Below are positions 1 to 7,283 of a stretch of 9,718 nucleotides of DNA, piece by piece. Made by a program: the position numbers and the translations under genes. The stretch spans positions 1 to 9,718 of the forward strand of contig JAGTAM010000402.1 in the NCBI GenBank assembly GCA_023422485.1, in the 5' to 3' direction. The notes under the pieces were generated by a model. The model worked only from the letters and a program-made list of their open reading frames with translations. It made no database searches and was not told the origin of the DNA. Source of the DNA: Pseudomonadota bacterium (GTDB lineage: Bacteria > Pseudomonadota > Alphaproteobacteria > Rhizobiales > Beijerinckiaceae). Position 1 is the first letter of the stretch; every line of letters starts with the position of its first letter.

Positions 1-547
1 GGCGAACCGTGCGCAGGCGCAATCGCTTGCCCGAGGAGGTCATCCAGGCCACGTCCCGGTTCAGGGTTCCTGTCCGGAAGTCCAGACAGCGCCGGTAGGA
101 TAGGATCTCGGCTTCCGCAAGGACGAAGGGTTCGTCGTCGACGGAAAGCGACATGACCGTCCCGTCGGGACAGTTCAGGATGCTCTGACCGACTGTGGGA
201 AAGCCGTAGGCGCGCTCCCCGTACGAGATCGGGCGATGCTCGTAGAAGCCGTTGAGATAGGTGCCCGCCTCCCGGACCGGTGTTCCCTCGTCGGCGATCC
301 CGCGCATTCCGAGATAGCCGTTCGACAGGGCGAACATCGTCTCCCCCTGCCCAGCGAAGTCGCGCGCCAGTTCGCGCACGTAGCGGACGGCTTCGATCGC
401 CCACGGGTTCGGGGGAAAGATATCGGTCGGCGGATTCAGGCGCGGGCGCAGCATCGATCGTCCGTTCGCTCCGTCTCGGGGGGATGCCGGCCCGGCGGTC
501 TCGTTGGTGACAAAGGGCTGCCACCCGTCACGGAGCGCCTGCTCCAT
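1..547 (-). CDS. Glycoside hydrolase family 65 protein (disaccharide phosphorylase-like), N-terminal part, truncated by the window edge
   Basis: An open frame of 182 codons runs leftward from an ATG at 547-545 and leaves the window without a stop. The translation has the N-terminal hallmarks of GH65: PNPWAIEAVRY (about residues 46-56), ETMFALSNGYLGMRG (69-83), GTYLNGFYE (95-103), YGERAYGFP (109-117), DGTVMSLSVDDEPF (128-141) and LDFRTGTLNRDVAW (155-168). Known members are cytoplasmic phosphorylases that split maltose, trehalose, kojibiose or nigerose with inorganic phosphate into beta-glucose-1-phosphate plus glucose; some relatives are hydrolases. The (alpha/alpha)6 barrel with the catalytic glutamate lies in the missing part, so substrate and even reaction type cannot be decided. 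The usual length is roughly 750-800 residues, so about a quarter is present. The start is uncertain: the region before the ATG at 547 has only a weak GGCGGA-like ribosome site, and an in-frame ATG at 454-452 (residue 32) just precedes the part that looks conserved. It is divergent from the ackA operon. Confidence 0.9.
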   Translation of the reverse strand, partial: MEQALRDGWQPFVTNETAGPASPRDGANGRSMLRPRLNPPTDIFPPNPWAIEAVRYVRELARDFAGQGETMFALSNGYLGMRGIADEGTPVREAGTYLNGFYEHRPISYGERAYGFPTVGQSILNCPDGTVMSLSVDDEPFVLAEAEILSYRRCLDFRTGTLNRDVAWMTSSGKRLRLRTVR

Positions 548-569
548 GGTTTCCGCCGACTTAGTCGAA

Positions 570-605
570 CCGGCACGGCCCTGGGGCCGGGGCCAGGCCG
601 GCACG
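570..605. repeat. Direct repeat flanking a GC-rich imperfect inverted repeat in the GH65 leader
   Basis: The octamer CCGGCACG occurs at 570-577 and again at 598-605. Between them GGCCCTGG (577-584) can pair with CCAGGCC (593-599) with one bulged C and an 8-nt loop. It lies about 30 nt upstream of the proposed GH65 start, so on the minus-strand transcript it would be a leader hairpin close to the ribosome site. GC-rich DNA produces such hairpins by chance, so a function is only a possibility. Confidence 0.3.
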
Positions 606-681
606 ACTTGCGAACATACAACCTGAACAGCGTTGATCCTGGCGCCGCTCGCAATACCCGTGGCTCACGATCGATCATCCC

Positions 682-710
682 ATACAATCGACGCAACCAG
701 ACGGTGTCAA
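682..710 (-). promoter_or_regulatory. Candidate sigma-70-type promoter for the GH65 gene
   Basis: On the minus strand, TTGACA (plus positions 705-710) is an exact consensus -35 box. It is followed after exactly 17 nt by TTGTAT (plus 682-687), which matches the TATAAT consensus at only three of six positions. Transcription would begin near 675 and leave a leader of about 130 nt before the ATG at 547. The -35 hexamer and spacing are good and the -10 is weak, so this is a moderate-to-low call from sequence alone. Confidence 0.35.
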
Positions 711-775
711 TATCGGGCGAACATCGATTAAACGGGCGATGATGTTCGGGGAATCGTATTTTTTATCATTTGATA

Positions 776-791
776 TGAGATCATAATCTCA
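776..791. promoter_or_regulatory. Perfect palindrome in the AT-rich island, candidate operator
   Basis: TGAGAT (776-781), CATA (782-785) and ATCTCA (786-791) form a perfect 6-bp inverted repeat with a 4-bp spacer. Allowing one unpaired base at 775, it extends by GAT (772-774) against ATC (792-794). It sits in the most AT-rich stretch of the window, between the divergent genes, where a dimeric helix-turn-helix regulator could control either or both directions. No regulator gene is present in the window and I do not recognise the site as that of a particular family. Confidence 0.4.
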
Positions 792-824
792 ATCGCCTCT
801 CAAAAATCGCTCATCTTTCTGTTG

Positions 825-931
825 GAAGCCGATCGTCATTTGCTTCATCGTGGAAAATATTAGAATCATTGATCGGCTTCGTCGGCCCCCTCACGGCTGG
901 CTGCGCCGGGGACCGACGGATGGAGCCGATC
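825..931. repeat. Three-copy 10-bp motif with alternating orientation, able to form two mutually exclusive hairpins
   Basis: GAAGCCGATC at 825-834 is exactly reverse-complemented as GATCGGCTTC at 871-880, and a 9-of-10 copy, GGAGCCGATC, lies at 922-931. In RNA the middle copy can pair over all 10 positions with the first copy (36-nt loop), or over all 10 with the third copy (one U-G wobble, 41-nt loop), but not with both. As DNA, the copies are centred about 46 and 51 bp apart, which would also suit three regulator sites. Whether copy 1 is transcribed depends on where the ackA promoter lies. Confidence 0.45.
840..866 (+). promoter_or_regulatory. Weak candidate promoter for the ackA operon
   Basis: TAGAAT at 861-866 matches TATAAT at five of six positions. 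The best upstream hexamer is TTGCTT at 840-845, but the spacer is only 15 nt, shorter than the preferred 16-18. If used, transcription would start near 873, inside the middle copy of the 825-931 motif. The AT-rich patch at 757-790 is another possible promoter location, although I find no convincing -35/-10 pair there. Confidence 0.2.
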
Positions 932-1039
932 CGATGACGTTGCGCCTCACGTCGATTCCGGCAGCCGGCGGCGGTCAGCCTATGAGGCGCCGTCCCGAAC
1001 CCGATCGGACGAGATCGACGCCTTCGGCATGAGGCTGAC

Positions 1040-2242
1040 ATGGACGACAGCATCCTGGTCGTGAATGCCGGCAGCTCGTCGATCAAGTTCAAGCTGTACC
1101 GCATCGACGGCGCGGACCCGACTCCCCTCCTGGGCGGCGGGATGAGCGGCATCGGCGGCACGCCTCTGCTGACGGTGAAGGACGGAAGCGGTGCGATCCT
1201 GGAAGAGCGTCGCTTAACGTCCGGCGAAGTGCCGGACGCCTCGGCCGCGCAGCACTATCTCGGAGACTGGTTCGCCCACCACGGCGGCGCCGACTCGATC
1301 GTCGCGGTCGGGCATCGGGTGGTCCATGGCGGGCCGGACTTCGCCGAGCCGGTCCTGGTCGATGACGCGGTGTTGCGCAGGCTCGAAAGCTTCATCCCGC
1401 TGGCGCCGCTGCACCAGCTCGGCAACCTCGATCCGATCCGCGTGCTGCGGCAGCGACGGCCCGACCTACCGCAGGTCGCCTGTTTCGACACCGCCTTCCA
1501 TCGCGGTCATCCGGAGCTGTCCGATCGCTTCGCCCTGCCCCGTCACCTTCATGACGAGGGCGTGCGGCGCTACGGCTTTCACGGCTTGTCCTACGAATAC
1601 GTCGCCGGGCGCCTGCGGGATCTGGCGCCCGAGACGGCCCAGGGGCGCGTGGTGGTCGCCCATCTCGGCTCCGGCGCCTCGCTTTGCGCCCTGAAGGAGG
1701 GCCGGAGCGCGGAGACCACCATGAGCTTCACAGCTTTGGACGGCGTGCCCATGGGCACGCGCTGCGGCGCGCTCGATCCCGGGGTCGTGCTGCACCTCAT
1801 CGAGCAGAAGGGCATGACCCCGGCCGAGGTCGGGCACATGCTCTACCATGAGAGCGGCTTGCTCGGCCTGTCCGGGTTGAGCAACGACGTGCGGACCCTG
1901 CTGGCGAGCGACCGGCCGGAGGCCGCCATGGCCGTCGCCTTCTTCTGCCGGCGGGTGGCGCAGGCCGCGGCGGCTTTGGCGGTGACGCTCGGCGGCCTCG
2001 ACGCCTTCGTCTTCACCGCCGGAATCGGAGAGAACGCGCCCGAGATCCGGCAGCGCATCGTCGCCGAATTGGGCTGGGCCGGTTTGATCCTGAGCAATGA
2101 CGCCAACCGCTCCGGCGTCGCAAGACTCGATGCGGCGGGAAGCCGGGCGCAGATCTGGATCATCCCGACCGACGAGGAGCGCATGATCGCGAGACACACG
2201 CTGCGTCTGCTGGGCCGCGCCGCGCCGGGAGCGACGGCATGA
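1040..2242 (+). CDS. ackA: Acetate kinase
   Basis: A cytoplasmic enzyme of 400 residues, the usual family length, that interconverts acetyl phosphate + ADP and acetate + ATP. The ASKHA-fold signature VVNAGSSSIKFKLY covers residues 7-20 with the phosphate-binding Asn at 9. GHRVVHGG (91-98) carries the acetate/phosphate-site Arg93, CFDTAFH (148-154) the catalytic Asp150, YGFHG (178-182) His181, HLGSGASLCAL (208-218) a nucleotide-binding loop, MGTRCGALDPG (238-248) Arg241, FTAGIGENAP (325-334) the adenosine region, and PTDEE (376-380) the Mg-binding Glu. All key residues known from the Methanosarcina enzyme have counterparts, so it should be active. The ATG at 1040 is preceded by GAGG (1031-1034) with 5-nt spacing. 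Its stop overlaps the start of the next gene (ATGA, 2239-2242), indicating translational coupling. With the phosphoketolase at the end of the operon it forms an ATP-yielding acetate branch; no phosphotransacetylase gene is in the window. Confidence 0.97.
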   Translation: MDDSILVVNAGSSSIKFKLYRIDGADPTPLLGGGMSGIGGTPLLTVKDGSGAILEERRLTSGEVPDASAAQHYLGDWFAHHGGADSIVAVGHRVVHGGPDFAEPVLVDDAVLRRLESFIPLAPLHQLGNLDPIRVLRQRRPDLPQVACFDTAFHRGHPELSDRFALPRHLHDEGVRRYGFHGLSYEYVAGRLRDLAPETAQGRVVVAHLGSGASLCALKEGRSAETTMSFTALDGVPMGTRCGALDPGVVLHLIEQKGMTPAEVGHMLYHESGLLGLSGLSNDVRTLLASDRPEAAMAVAFFCRRVAQAAAALAVTLGGLDAFVFTAGIGENAPEIRQRIVAELGWAGLILSNDANRSGVARLDAAGSRAQIWIIPTDEERMIARHTLRLLGRAAPGATA

Positions 2243-3270
2243 GGCGGACGACGCCGGGCCTGCAAGTGCGCGGTGCCCTTCTCGCGATCGGGCTCGCCGC
2301 CGGTCTTACCGTCGCCGCTCCCCCGCCGGCCGGGGCGCAGTCGCGCCTGAAGCAGCTGATCGACCGGCTGCGCGGTCAGAAGATGCCCGATGGCATTGCC
2401 AAATCGAACGGACGCATCGAAGCGACGCAGGTCGATGTCGCGGCCAAATATGCCGGCCGCATCGCGAAGCTGCTCGTCAAGGAAGGCGACGAGGTGAGCG
2501 CGGGCCAGGTGGTCGCGACGATTTCCTCACCCGAAACCGAGGCGCAGTTGCGCGGTGCCCAGGCCCAGGTGTTGCGGGCCAAGAAGAGCCTCGCGGAAGC
2601 GGTCGCCCTGATCGCCCAGCGAACCAGCGATCTCACCTTCGCCGAAGCCGACTACAACCGCGGCAAGGAGCTCGTCGGCAAGGGCTACCTGACCAAGCAG
2701 ATCTTCGACCAGCGCAAGGCCAAGGCGGATGCGGCGAAGGCCGGGCTCGACGCCGCCAGGGCGCAGGAGGAGCAGGCGAAGTTCGCGGTGAAGAGCGCCG
2801 AGGCCGATGTCGAGCGGCTGCAGGCGGTTCTCGTCGATCTCGTGCTGCGCGCGCCCCGCGACGGGCGGGTGCAGTACCGGTTGGCGCGGGAGGGCGAGGT
2901 GGTCGGCGCGGGCACCCGCATCCTGACCCTGCTCGATCTCGCCGACGTCTACATGACGATCTACCTGCCGGCCGCGCAGGCCGGGCCGCTGGCGCTCAAC
3001 GACGACGCCCGGATCATCCTCGATCCGGTGCCGCAATACGTGATCCCGGCGACGATCAGCTTTGTCGCCGCCGAGGCGCAGTTCACGCCCAAGAGCGTCG
3101 AGACCGAGGAGGAGCGCGAAAAGCTGACCTTCCGGGTTAAGCTCCAGATCGATCCCAAGATCCTGAAGAAGTATCATCGGCGGGTGAAGACGGGCGTGCG
3201 CGGCATGGGCTTCGTCCGCACCAAGGCCGATGCGAAATGGCCGCCCGACCTCGCCATAAAGCTGCCGTGA
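2239..3270 (+). CDS. HlyD-family periplasmic adaptor (membrane fusion protein), YhiI/YbhG-like
   Basis: A 343-residue adaptor expected to link the inner-membrane ABC exporter encoded next to it with the cell envelope. Residues 1-34 look like a signal peptide or N-terminal anchor: arginines, a hydrophobic stretch (about 12-28), then PPPAGAQS with a plausible cleavage after AGA. The first lipoyl/barrel-sandwich half follows (about 58-97, including AAKYAGRIAKLLVKEGDEVSAGQ in two overlapping motifs), then a long alanine- and glutamate-rich coiled-coil hairpin (about 100-197), then the second lipoyl half (RAPRDGRVQYRLAREGEVV, 204-222) and a beta-barrel domain. FTPKSVETEEEREKLTFRV (282-300) resembles the C-terminal part of YhiI/YbhG proteins, which serve ABC-2 exporters. 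The ATG at 2239 has GGGAG (2227-2231) at 7-nt spacing and overlaps the ackA stop by 4 nt; the ABC gene follows after 7 nt. The exported compound is unknown. Confidence 0.92.
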   Translation: MRRTTPGLQVRGALLAIGLAAGLTVAAPPPAGAQSRLKQLIDRLRGQKMPDGIAKSNGRIEATQVDVAAKYAGRIAKLLVKEGDEVSAGQVVATISSPETEAQLRGAQAQVLRAKKSLAEAVALIAQRTSDLTFAEADYNRGKELVGKGYLTKQIFDQRKAKADAAKAGLDAARAQEEQAKFAVKSAEADVERLQAVLVDLVLRAPRDGRVQYRLAREGEVVGAGTRILTLLDLADVYMTIYLPAAQAGPLALNDDARIILDPVPQYVIPATISFVAAEAQFTPKSVETEEEREKLTFRVKLQIDPKILKKYHRRVKTGVRGMGFVRTKADAKWPPDLAIKLP

Positions 3271-3277
3271 GGCCGGG

Positions 3278-6034
3278 ATGAACGACGCGGCCGTCATCGC
3301 CCGGCTGGAGCAGGTCTCTCATCGCTACGGCGGGACGCGCGCGCTCGACGATGTGTCGCTCGACCTTCCGGCGGGCCGCATGGTCGGGGTGATCGGGCCG
3401 GACGGCGTCGGCAAGTCGACGCTGCTCGCGCTCGTGGCCGGCGTGCGGCGGATCCAGACCGGCCGCGTCACCGTGCTCGGCGGGGACATGGCGGAGCGCC
3501 GTCACCGCACGCGGGAGGCGGCGCGCATCGCCTACATGCCGCAGGGGCTCGGCCGCAACCTCTACCCGACGCTCAGCGTGTTCGAGAACATCGACTTCCA
3601 CGGTCGGCTCTTCGGCCAGGGCGCCTCGGAGCGGCGGCGGCGCATCACCGACCTGCTCACCGCCACCGGCCTCGACCCGTTCGAGGACCGCCCGGCGGGC
3701 AAGCTGTCGGGCGGGATGAAGCAGAAGTTGAGTCTCTGCTGCGCCTTGATCCACGATCCCGACCTCCTGATCCTCGACGAGCCGACCACCGGTGTCGATC
3801 CGCTCTCGCGCGGGCAGTTCTGGGAGCTGATCGGCTCGATCCGGGCCGGGCGGCCCGGCATGAGCGTGATCGTCGCCACCGCCTACATGGACGAGGCCTC
3901 GCGCTTCGAGTGGCTGATCGCCATGGATGACGGCCACGTCATCGCCAGCGGCAGCCCTGCCGACCTGCTGGCCCGGACGGCCAAGCCCGACATGGAGGCC
4001 GCCTTCATCGCCCTGCTCCCGCCGGAGAAGCAGGCGCAGCACCGGCCGGTGGTGCTGAAGCCCCGGCTGCCCCGACTCGACGCGGTGCCGGCGATCGAGG
4101 CCGAGCACCTGACCCGGCGCTTCGGCAGCTTCACCGCGGTCGACGACGTCAGTTTTCGCATCGCCCGCGGAGAGATCTTCGGCTTCCTCGGCTCCAACGG
4201 CTGCGGCAAGTCCACCACGATGAAGATGCTCACGGGCCTCCTGCCGGTCTCGGAAGGAAGCGCCAAGCTGTTCGGCCACCCCGTGGGCGACAACGACATG
4301 GAGACCCGGCGCAACGTCGGCTACATGTCCCAAGCCTTCTCGCTCTACAGCGAGCTGACGGTGCTGCAGAACCTCGAACTGCACGCCCAGCTCTACCACC
4401 TGCCGCCGCACGATCGTCCGGTGCGGATCAAAGAGCTTCTCGAGCGCTACGAACTCGAACCGGTCAAGAACGCGCGGCCCGACAGCCTGCCGCTCGGAAT
4501 CAAGCAGCGTCTGCAGCTCGCGGTCGCCGTTCTGCACCGGCCGGCGATGCTGATCCTCGACGAGCCGACTTCGGGCGTCGATCCCATCGCCCGCGACGCC
4601 TTCTGGCGCACGCTGATCGACCTCTCGCGCGACGAGGGCGTCACGATCTTCCTCTCCACCCACTTCATGAACGAGGCCGAGCGCTGCGACCGCATCTCGC
4701 TGATGCATGCCGGACGGGTCCTGGCGGTGGGCACGCCGGCCGAGCTGGTGCGGGAGCGCGGCAGCACTTCGCTTGAACAATGCTTCATCGATTACCTGGC
4801 CGAGGCCGCCGGGCTCGACCCGAAGGCGGGGCTCAAGGCGGCGAAAGAGGCGGCCGAACCGGACGCCCCGCCCTCCCCGGCGCCTCCCCACGCGGCCCCG
4901 CACCGTCACCGCTTCGATCCGCGGCGCCTCTGGGCCTATGCCCGGCGCGAGACGATGGAGCTGCTGCGCGATCCGATCCGCATCGCCTTCGCCTTCATCG
5001 GCCCCGTGCTGCTGATGATCGCCTTCGGCTACGGCATCTCCTTCGACGTCGAGAACCTTCGCTTCTCGGCCTTCGACCAGGACAACACGCCCGAAAGCCG
5101 CCAGCTCGTCGATGCCTTCACCAGCTCGCGTTACTTCAGCGAGCAGCCGCCGATCCGCTCCGCGACCGAACTCGACCGGCGCTTCCGCAACGGCAGCGTC
5201 CAGATCGCCGTGGAGATCCCACCGCGCTTCGGCCGCGACCTCCAATCGGGCCGCGCGCCGGAGGTCGCCGTCTGGCTCGACGGGGCGATGCCGTTCCGGG
5301 CCGAGACCAGCCGCGGCTACGTTACGGGCCTCGCCAACCAGTATGCCCACCAACTCGCCGTCGAGCGCCTGGGCGTCGATGCCTCGAAAAATGTCAGCGT
5401 CGAGACGCGATTCCGCTACAACCAAGCCTTTCGCAGCGTCAACGCCATGGTGCCGAGCGTGATGATGCTGCTGCTGATCCTGATTCCGGCGATCATGTCG
5501 GCCATCGCGGTGGTCCGCGAGAAGGAGACAGGGTCGATCGCCAACTTCCGCTCGACGCCGGTGACCAAGTTCGAGTTCCTGCTCGGCAAGCAGCTTCCCT
5601 ATATCGGCATCGCCATGATCAGCTTCGGGCTGCTGGTCCTCGTGGCGCTCTTCGTCTTCGACGTGCGCGTCAAGGGTTCGTTCGCCGCGCTGTGCCTCGG
5701 AACGCTGTTCTACGTCGCGGCGACCACCGGCTTCGGGCAGTTCATCTCGACCTTCATGAAGACCCAGGTCGCGGCGGTCTTCGCCACCGCGCTCCTGTCG
5801 ATCATCCCGGCCGTCAATTTCTCGGGGCTCCTCGTTCCGATCTCGTCGCTGTCGGGCAGTGCCCGGCTGATCGGGCTGTCGCTGCCGCCGGCTTGGTATC
5901 AGCCCGTTACCGCCGGTACCTTCACCAAGGGCCTGCCCTTTGCCGAACTCGATCGCAACATCCTCGTGCTGGCGGGCTTCGCGCTGCTGTTCCTGATCCT
6001 GTCGCAGCTTCTCCTGCGCAAGCAGGAGGCGTGA
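3278..6034 (+). CDS. rbbA: RbbA-type ABC exporter: two ATPase domains fused to an ABC-2 permease
   Basis: A 918-residue inner-membrane protein, close to the roughly 910 residues of E. coli RbbA, with the same order of domains. ATPase domain 1 (about 8-230) has Walker A GPDGVGKST (40-48), Q-loop Gln89, signature LSGGMKQ (143-149) and Walker B LLILDEP (163-169). ATPase domain 2 (about 272-505) has GSNGCGKST (305-313), Gln352, a degenerate signature LPLGIKQ (404-410), Walker B LILDEP (425-430) and switch His462 in STHFMNEA. Domain 1 has Tyr203 (TAYMDEA) where the switch His is expected. A proline-rich linker (about 527-545) leads to an ABC-2 membrane domain: one helix (about 568-588), a periplasmic region (589-720), then about five more helices, with the family motif REKETGSIANFRSTP (747-761). 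Related E. coli RbbA is reported to associate with ribosomes; whether this one does is unknown. GAGG at 3269-3272 lies 5 nt before the ATG. Substrate unknown. Confidence 0.93.
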   Translation: MNDAAVIARLEQVSHRYGGTRALDDVSLDLPAGRMVGVIGPDGVGKSTLLALVAGVRRIQTGRVTVLGGDMAERRHRTREAARIAYMPQGLGRNLYPTLSVFENIDFHGRLFGQGASERRRRITDLLTATGLDPFEDRPAGKLSGGMKQKLSLCCALIHDPDLLILDEPTTGVDPLSRGQFWELIGSIRAGRPGMSVIVATAYMDEASRFEWLIAMDDGHVIASGSPADLLARTAKPDMEAAFIALLPPEKQAQHRPVVLKPRLPRLDAVPAIEAEHLTRRFGSFTAVDDVSFRIARGEIFGFLGSNGCGKSTTMKMLTGLLPVSEGSAKLFGHPVGDNDMETRRNVGYMSQAFSLYSELTVLQNLELHAQLYHLPPHDRPVRIKELLERYELEPVKNARPDSLPLGIKQRLQLAVAVLHRPAMLILDEPTSGVDPIARDAFWRTLIDLSRDEGVTIFLSTHFMNEAERCDRISLMHAGRVLAVGTPAELVRERGSTSLEQCFIDYLAEAAGLDPKAGLKAAKEAAEPDAPPSPAPPHAAPHRHRFDPRRLWAYARRETMELLRDPIRIAFAFIGPVLLMIAFGYGISFDVENLRFSAFDQDNTPESRQLVDAFTSSRYFSEQPPIRSATELDRRFRNGSVQIAVEIPPRFGRDLQSGRAPEVAVWLDGAMPFRAETSRGYVTGLANQYAHQLAVERLGVDASKNVSVETRFRYNQAFRSVNAMVPSVMMLLLILIPAIMSAIAVVREKETGSIANFRSTPVTKFEFLLGKQLPYIGIAMISFGLLVLVALFVFDVRVKGSFAALCLGTLFYVAATTGFGQFISTFMKTQVAAVFATALLSIIPAVNFSGLLVPISSLSGSARLIGLSLPPAWYQPVTAGTFTKGLPFAELDRNILVLAGFALLFLILSQLLLRKQEA

Positions 6035-6035
6035 C

Positions 6036-7241
6036 ATGGCAGGCCCCGCCCGACGCAGCGGCTCCTCCGAGCGCGCCGATCCCGACCAAGCCGCCGCCTC
6101 CGTGCCTCTGGGCTTCGGCACGCATGCCGCCAACGTGTTCCGCCTCATCGTCAAGGAGCTGCGCAGCATCCGGGCCGATCCGGTGATGCTGTTTCTCGTC
6201 GTCTACGCCTTCACCTTCGCCGTCCACTCGGTCGCCTCGGGCGCCTCGACCGAGGTGCGCAACCTGACCGTCGGCGTGGTGGACGAGGATCAGTCCGACC
6301 TCTCGCGGCAGATCGTCAGCGCGCTCAACCCGCCGCTGGTGAAGAGCGTCGTCGCGCTCACCCCGGCCGAGATCGACCCCGCCATGGATACCGGCCGGCT
6401 GGTCTTCACGATCGAGCTGCCGCCACGCCTGCAGAAGGACGTGCTCGCCGGCCGTCCGGCCGAGGTCCAGCTCGGCGTCGACGCCACGGCGATGACCCAG
6501 GCCGGCAACGGCTCGGTCTACCTCCAAACCATCATCGCCCAGGAGGTCGCCCGCTTCGCCGCGCGAAGAGACCTCACGGACACCGCCCCGGTGCAGGTGG
6601 TGACGCGGGCGAAGTTCAATCCGAACCTCCAGACGAGTTGGTTCACCTCGGTAATGCAGGTGATCAACAACATCACGCTGCTCACCGTCATCCTCACCGG
6701 CGCCGCGCTGATCCGCGAGCGCGAGCAGGGCACGGTCGAGCACCTGCTCGTAATGCCGCTGGTGCCCGTCGAGATCATGCTCGCCAAGGTGATCGCCAAC
6801 GGGCTCGTCATCCTCGTCGGCGCAGGCCTGTCACTGGTCTTCGTCGTCGAGGGTTGGCTCGGCGTGCCGATCGCCGGCTCGATCCCTCTCTTCCTGTTCG
6901 GTGCCGGCCTCTACGCGCTGGCGGTGGCCGCACTCGGCATCCTGCTCGGCACCATCGCCAGTTCCATGGGCCAGTTCGGCCTGCTGGTGATCCCGATCCT
7001 GCTGCTGATGCAGCTGCTCTCGGGCAGCAGCACGCCGATGGAGAGCATGCCGTACTGGCTCCAGATCCTGGTGCAGACCGTGAGCCCGACGCCGCACTTC
7101 GTCGCGCTCGCCCAGGCCGTCCTCTATCGCGGCGCCGGCCTGTCCGTGGTCTGGCCGCAGCTGCTCGCGCTCGCCGCGCTCGGCAGCGTCTACTTCGTCT
7201 TCGCCCTCGCCCGCTTCCGCCGCGTGATCTTCGGCGTCTGA
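6036..7241 (+). CDS. ABC-2 type transporter permease, YhhJ-like
   Basis: A 401-residue inner-membrane permease, likely the second half-channel paired with the membrane domain of the preceding RbbA-like protein. After a polar N-terminal tail (about 1-48) comes one membrane helix (about 50-66), a large periplasmic region (about 70-205), then about five helices (206-226, 252-272, 282-308, 312-330, 373-393). The ABC-2 motif REREQGTVEHLLVMPL (227-242) lies between helices two and three, and SPTPHFVALAQAVLYRG (350-366) precedes the last helix, as is usual in this family. It has no ATPase motifs of its own. The ATG at 6036 is separated from the previous stop by a single base and is preceded by a consensus AGGAGG (6024-6029) at 6-nt spacing, embedded in the last codons of the rbbA-like gene, so the two proteins are probably made together. 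The order adaptor, RbbA, permease matches E. coli yhiI-rbbA-yhhJ. Confidence 0.92.
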   Translation: MAGPARRSGSSERADPDQAAASVPLGFGTHAANVFRLIVKELRSIRADPVMLFLVVYAFTFAVHSVASGASTEVRNLTVGVVDEDQSDLSRQIVSALNPPLVKSVVALTPAEIDPAMDTGRLVFTIELPPRLQKDVLAGRPAEVQLGVDATAMTQAGNGSVYLQTIIAQEVARFAARRDLTDTAPVQVVTRAKFNPNLQTSWFTSVMQVINNITLLTVILTGAALIREREQGTVEHLLVMPLVPVEIMLAKVIANGLVILVGAGLSLVFVVEGWLGVPIAGSIPLFLFGAGLYALAVAALGILLGTIASSMGQFGLLVIPILLLMQLLSGSSTPMESMPYWLQILVQTVSPTPHFVALAQAVLYRGAGLSVVWPQLLALAALGSVYFVFALARFRRVIFGV

Positions 7242-7283
7242 CAGACGACGCGCCCACGCCGCACCACCGAGCATTCGTCAGCC

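Larger units (their letters stand above)
548..1039. other. Divergent intergenic region between the GH65 gene and ackA
   Basis: These 492 bases hold no gene I can support. The part around 741-800 is only 35% GC by direct count (751-790 about 25%), in sharp contrast to the surrounding GC-rich coding DNA, as expected of a bidirectional control region. Inside it I see a candidate leftward promoter (682-710), a perfect palindrome (776-791), a three-copy 10-bp inverted motif (825-931) and a weak candidate rightward promoter (840-866). A 60-codon open frame at 850-1032 ends 7 nt before ackA, but its arginine- and proline-rich product looks non-coding. Confidence 0.75.

Noticed and set aside
236..742. 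A 168-codon plus-strand frame near the left end
   Set aside because: It is antisense to the GH65 reading frame, which has clear family motifs; the plus-strand product resembles nothing.
850..1032. A 60-codon plus-strand frame ending 7 nt before ackA, considered as a leader peptide
   Set aside because: There is no good ribosome site before its ATG, the product is Arg/Pro-rich and unlike a regulatory peptide with repeated codons, and it spans the inverted motif copies. It remains possible but unsupported.
1466..2197. A 243-codon minus-strand frame inside ackA
   Set aside because: It is fully antisense to acetate kinase with no recognisable domain, the same GC-bias effect as elsewhere.
3137..6169. 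A 1010-codon open frame on the minus strand, antisense to the RbbA-like gene
   Set aside because: It mirrors a real GC-rich gene; its product is a low-complexity mix of Arg, Glu, Asp, Gly and His with no recognisable domain. Long antisense frames are a known by-product of third-position GC bias.
4780..6186. A 468-codon plus-strand frame overlapping the RbbA-like gene in another frame
   Set aside because: Arg/Pro/Ala-rich out-of-frame reading over the membrane domain of a clearly coding gene.
7237..7281. CTGAC/GTCAG pair in the 53-nt gap before xfp, considered as a terminator
   Set aside because: The stem is only 5 bp, the loop exceeds 30 nt and no T-run follows, so it does not resemble an intrinsic terminator.
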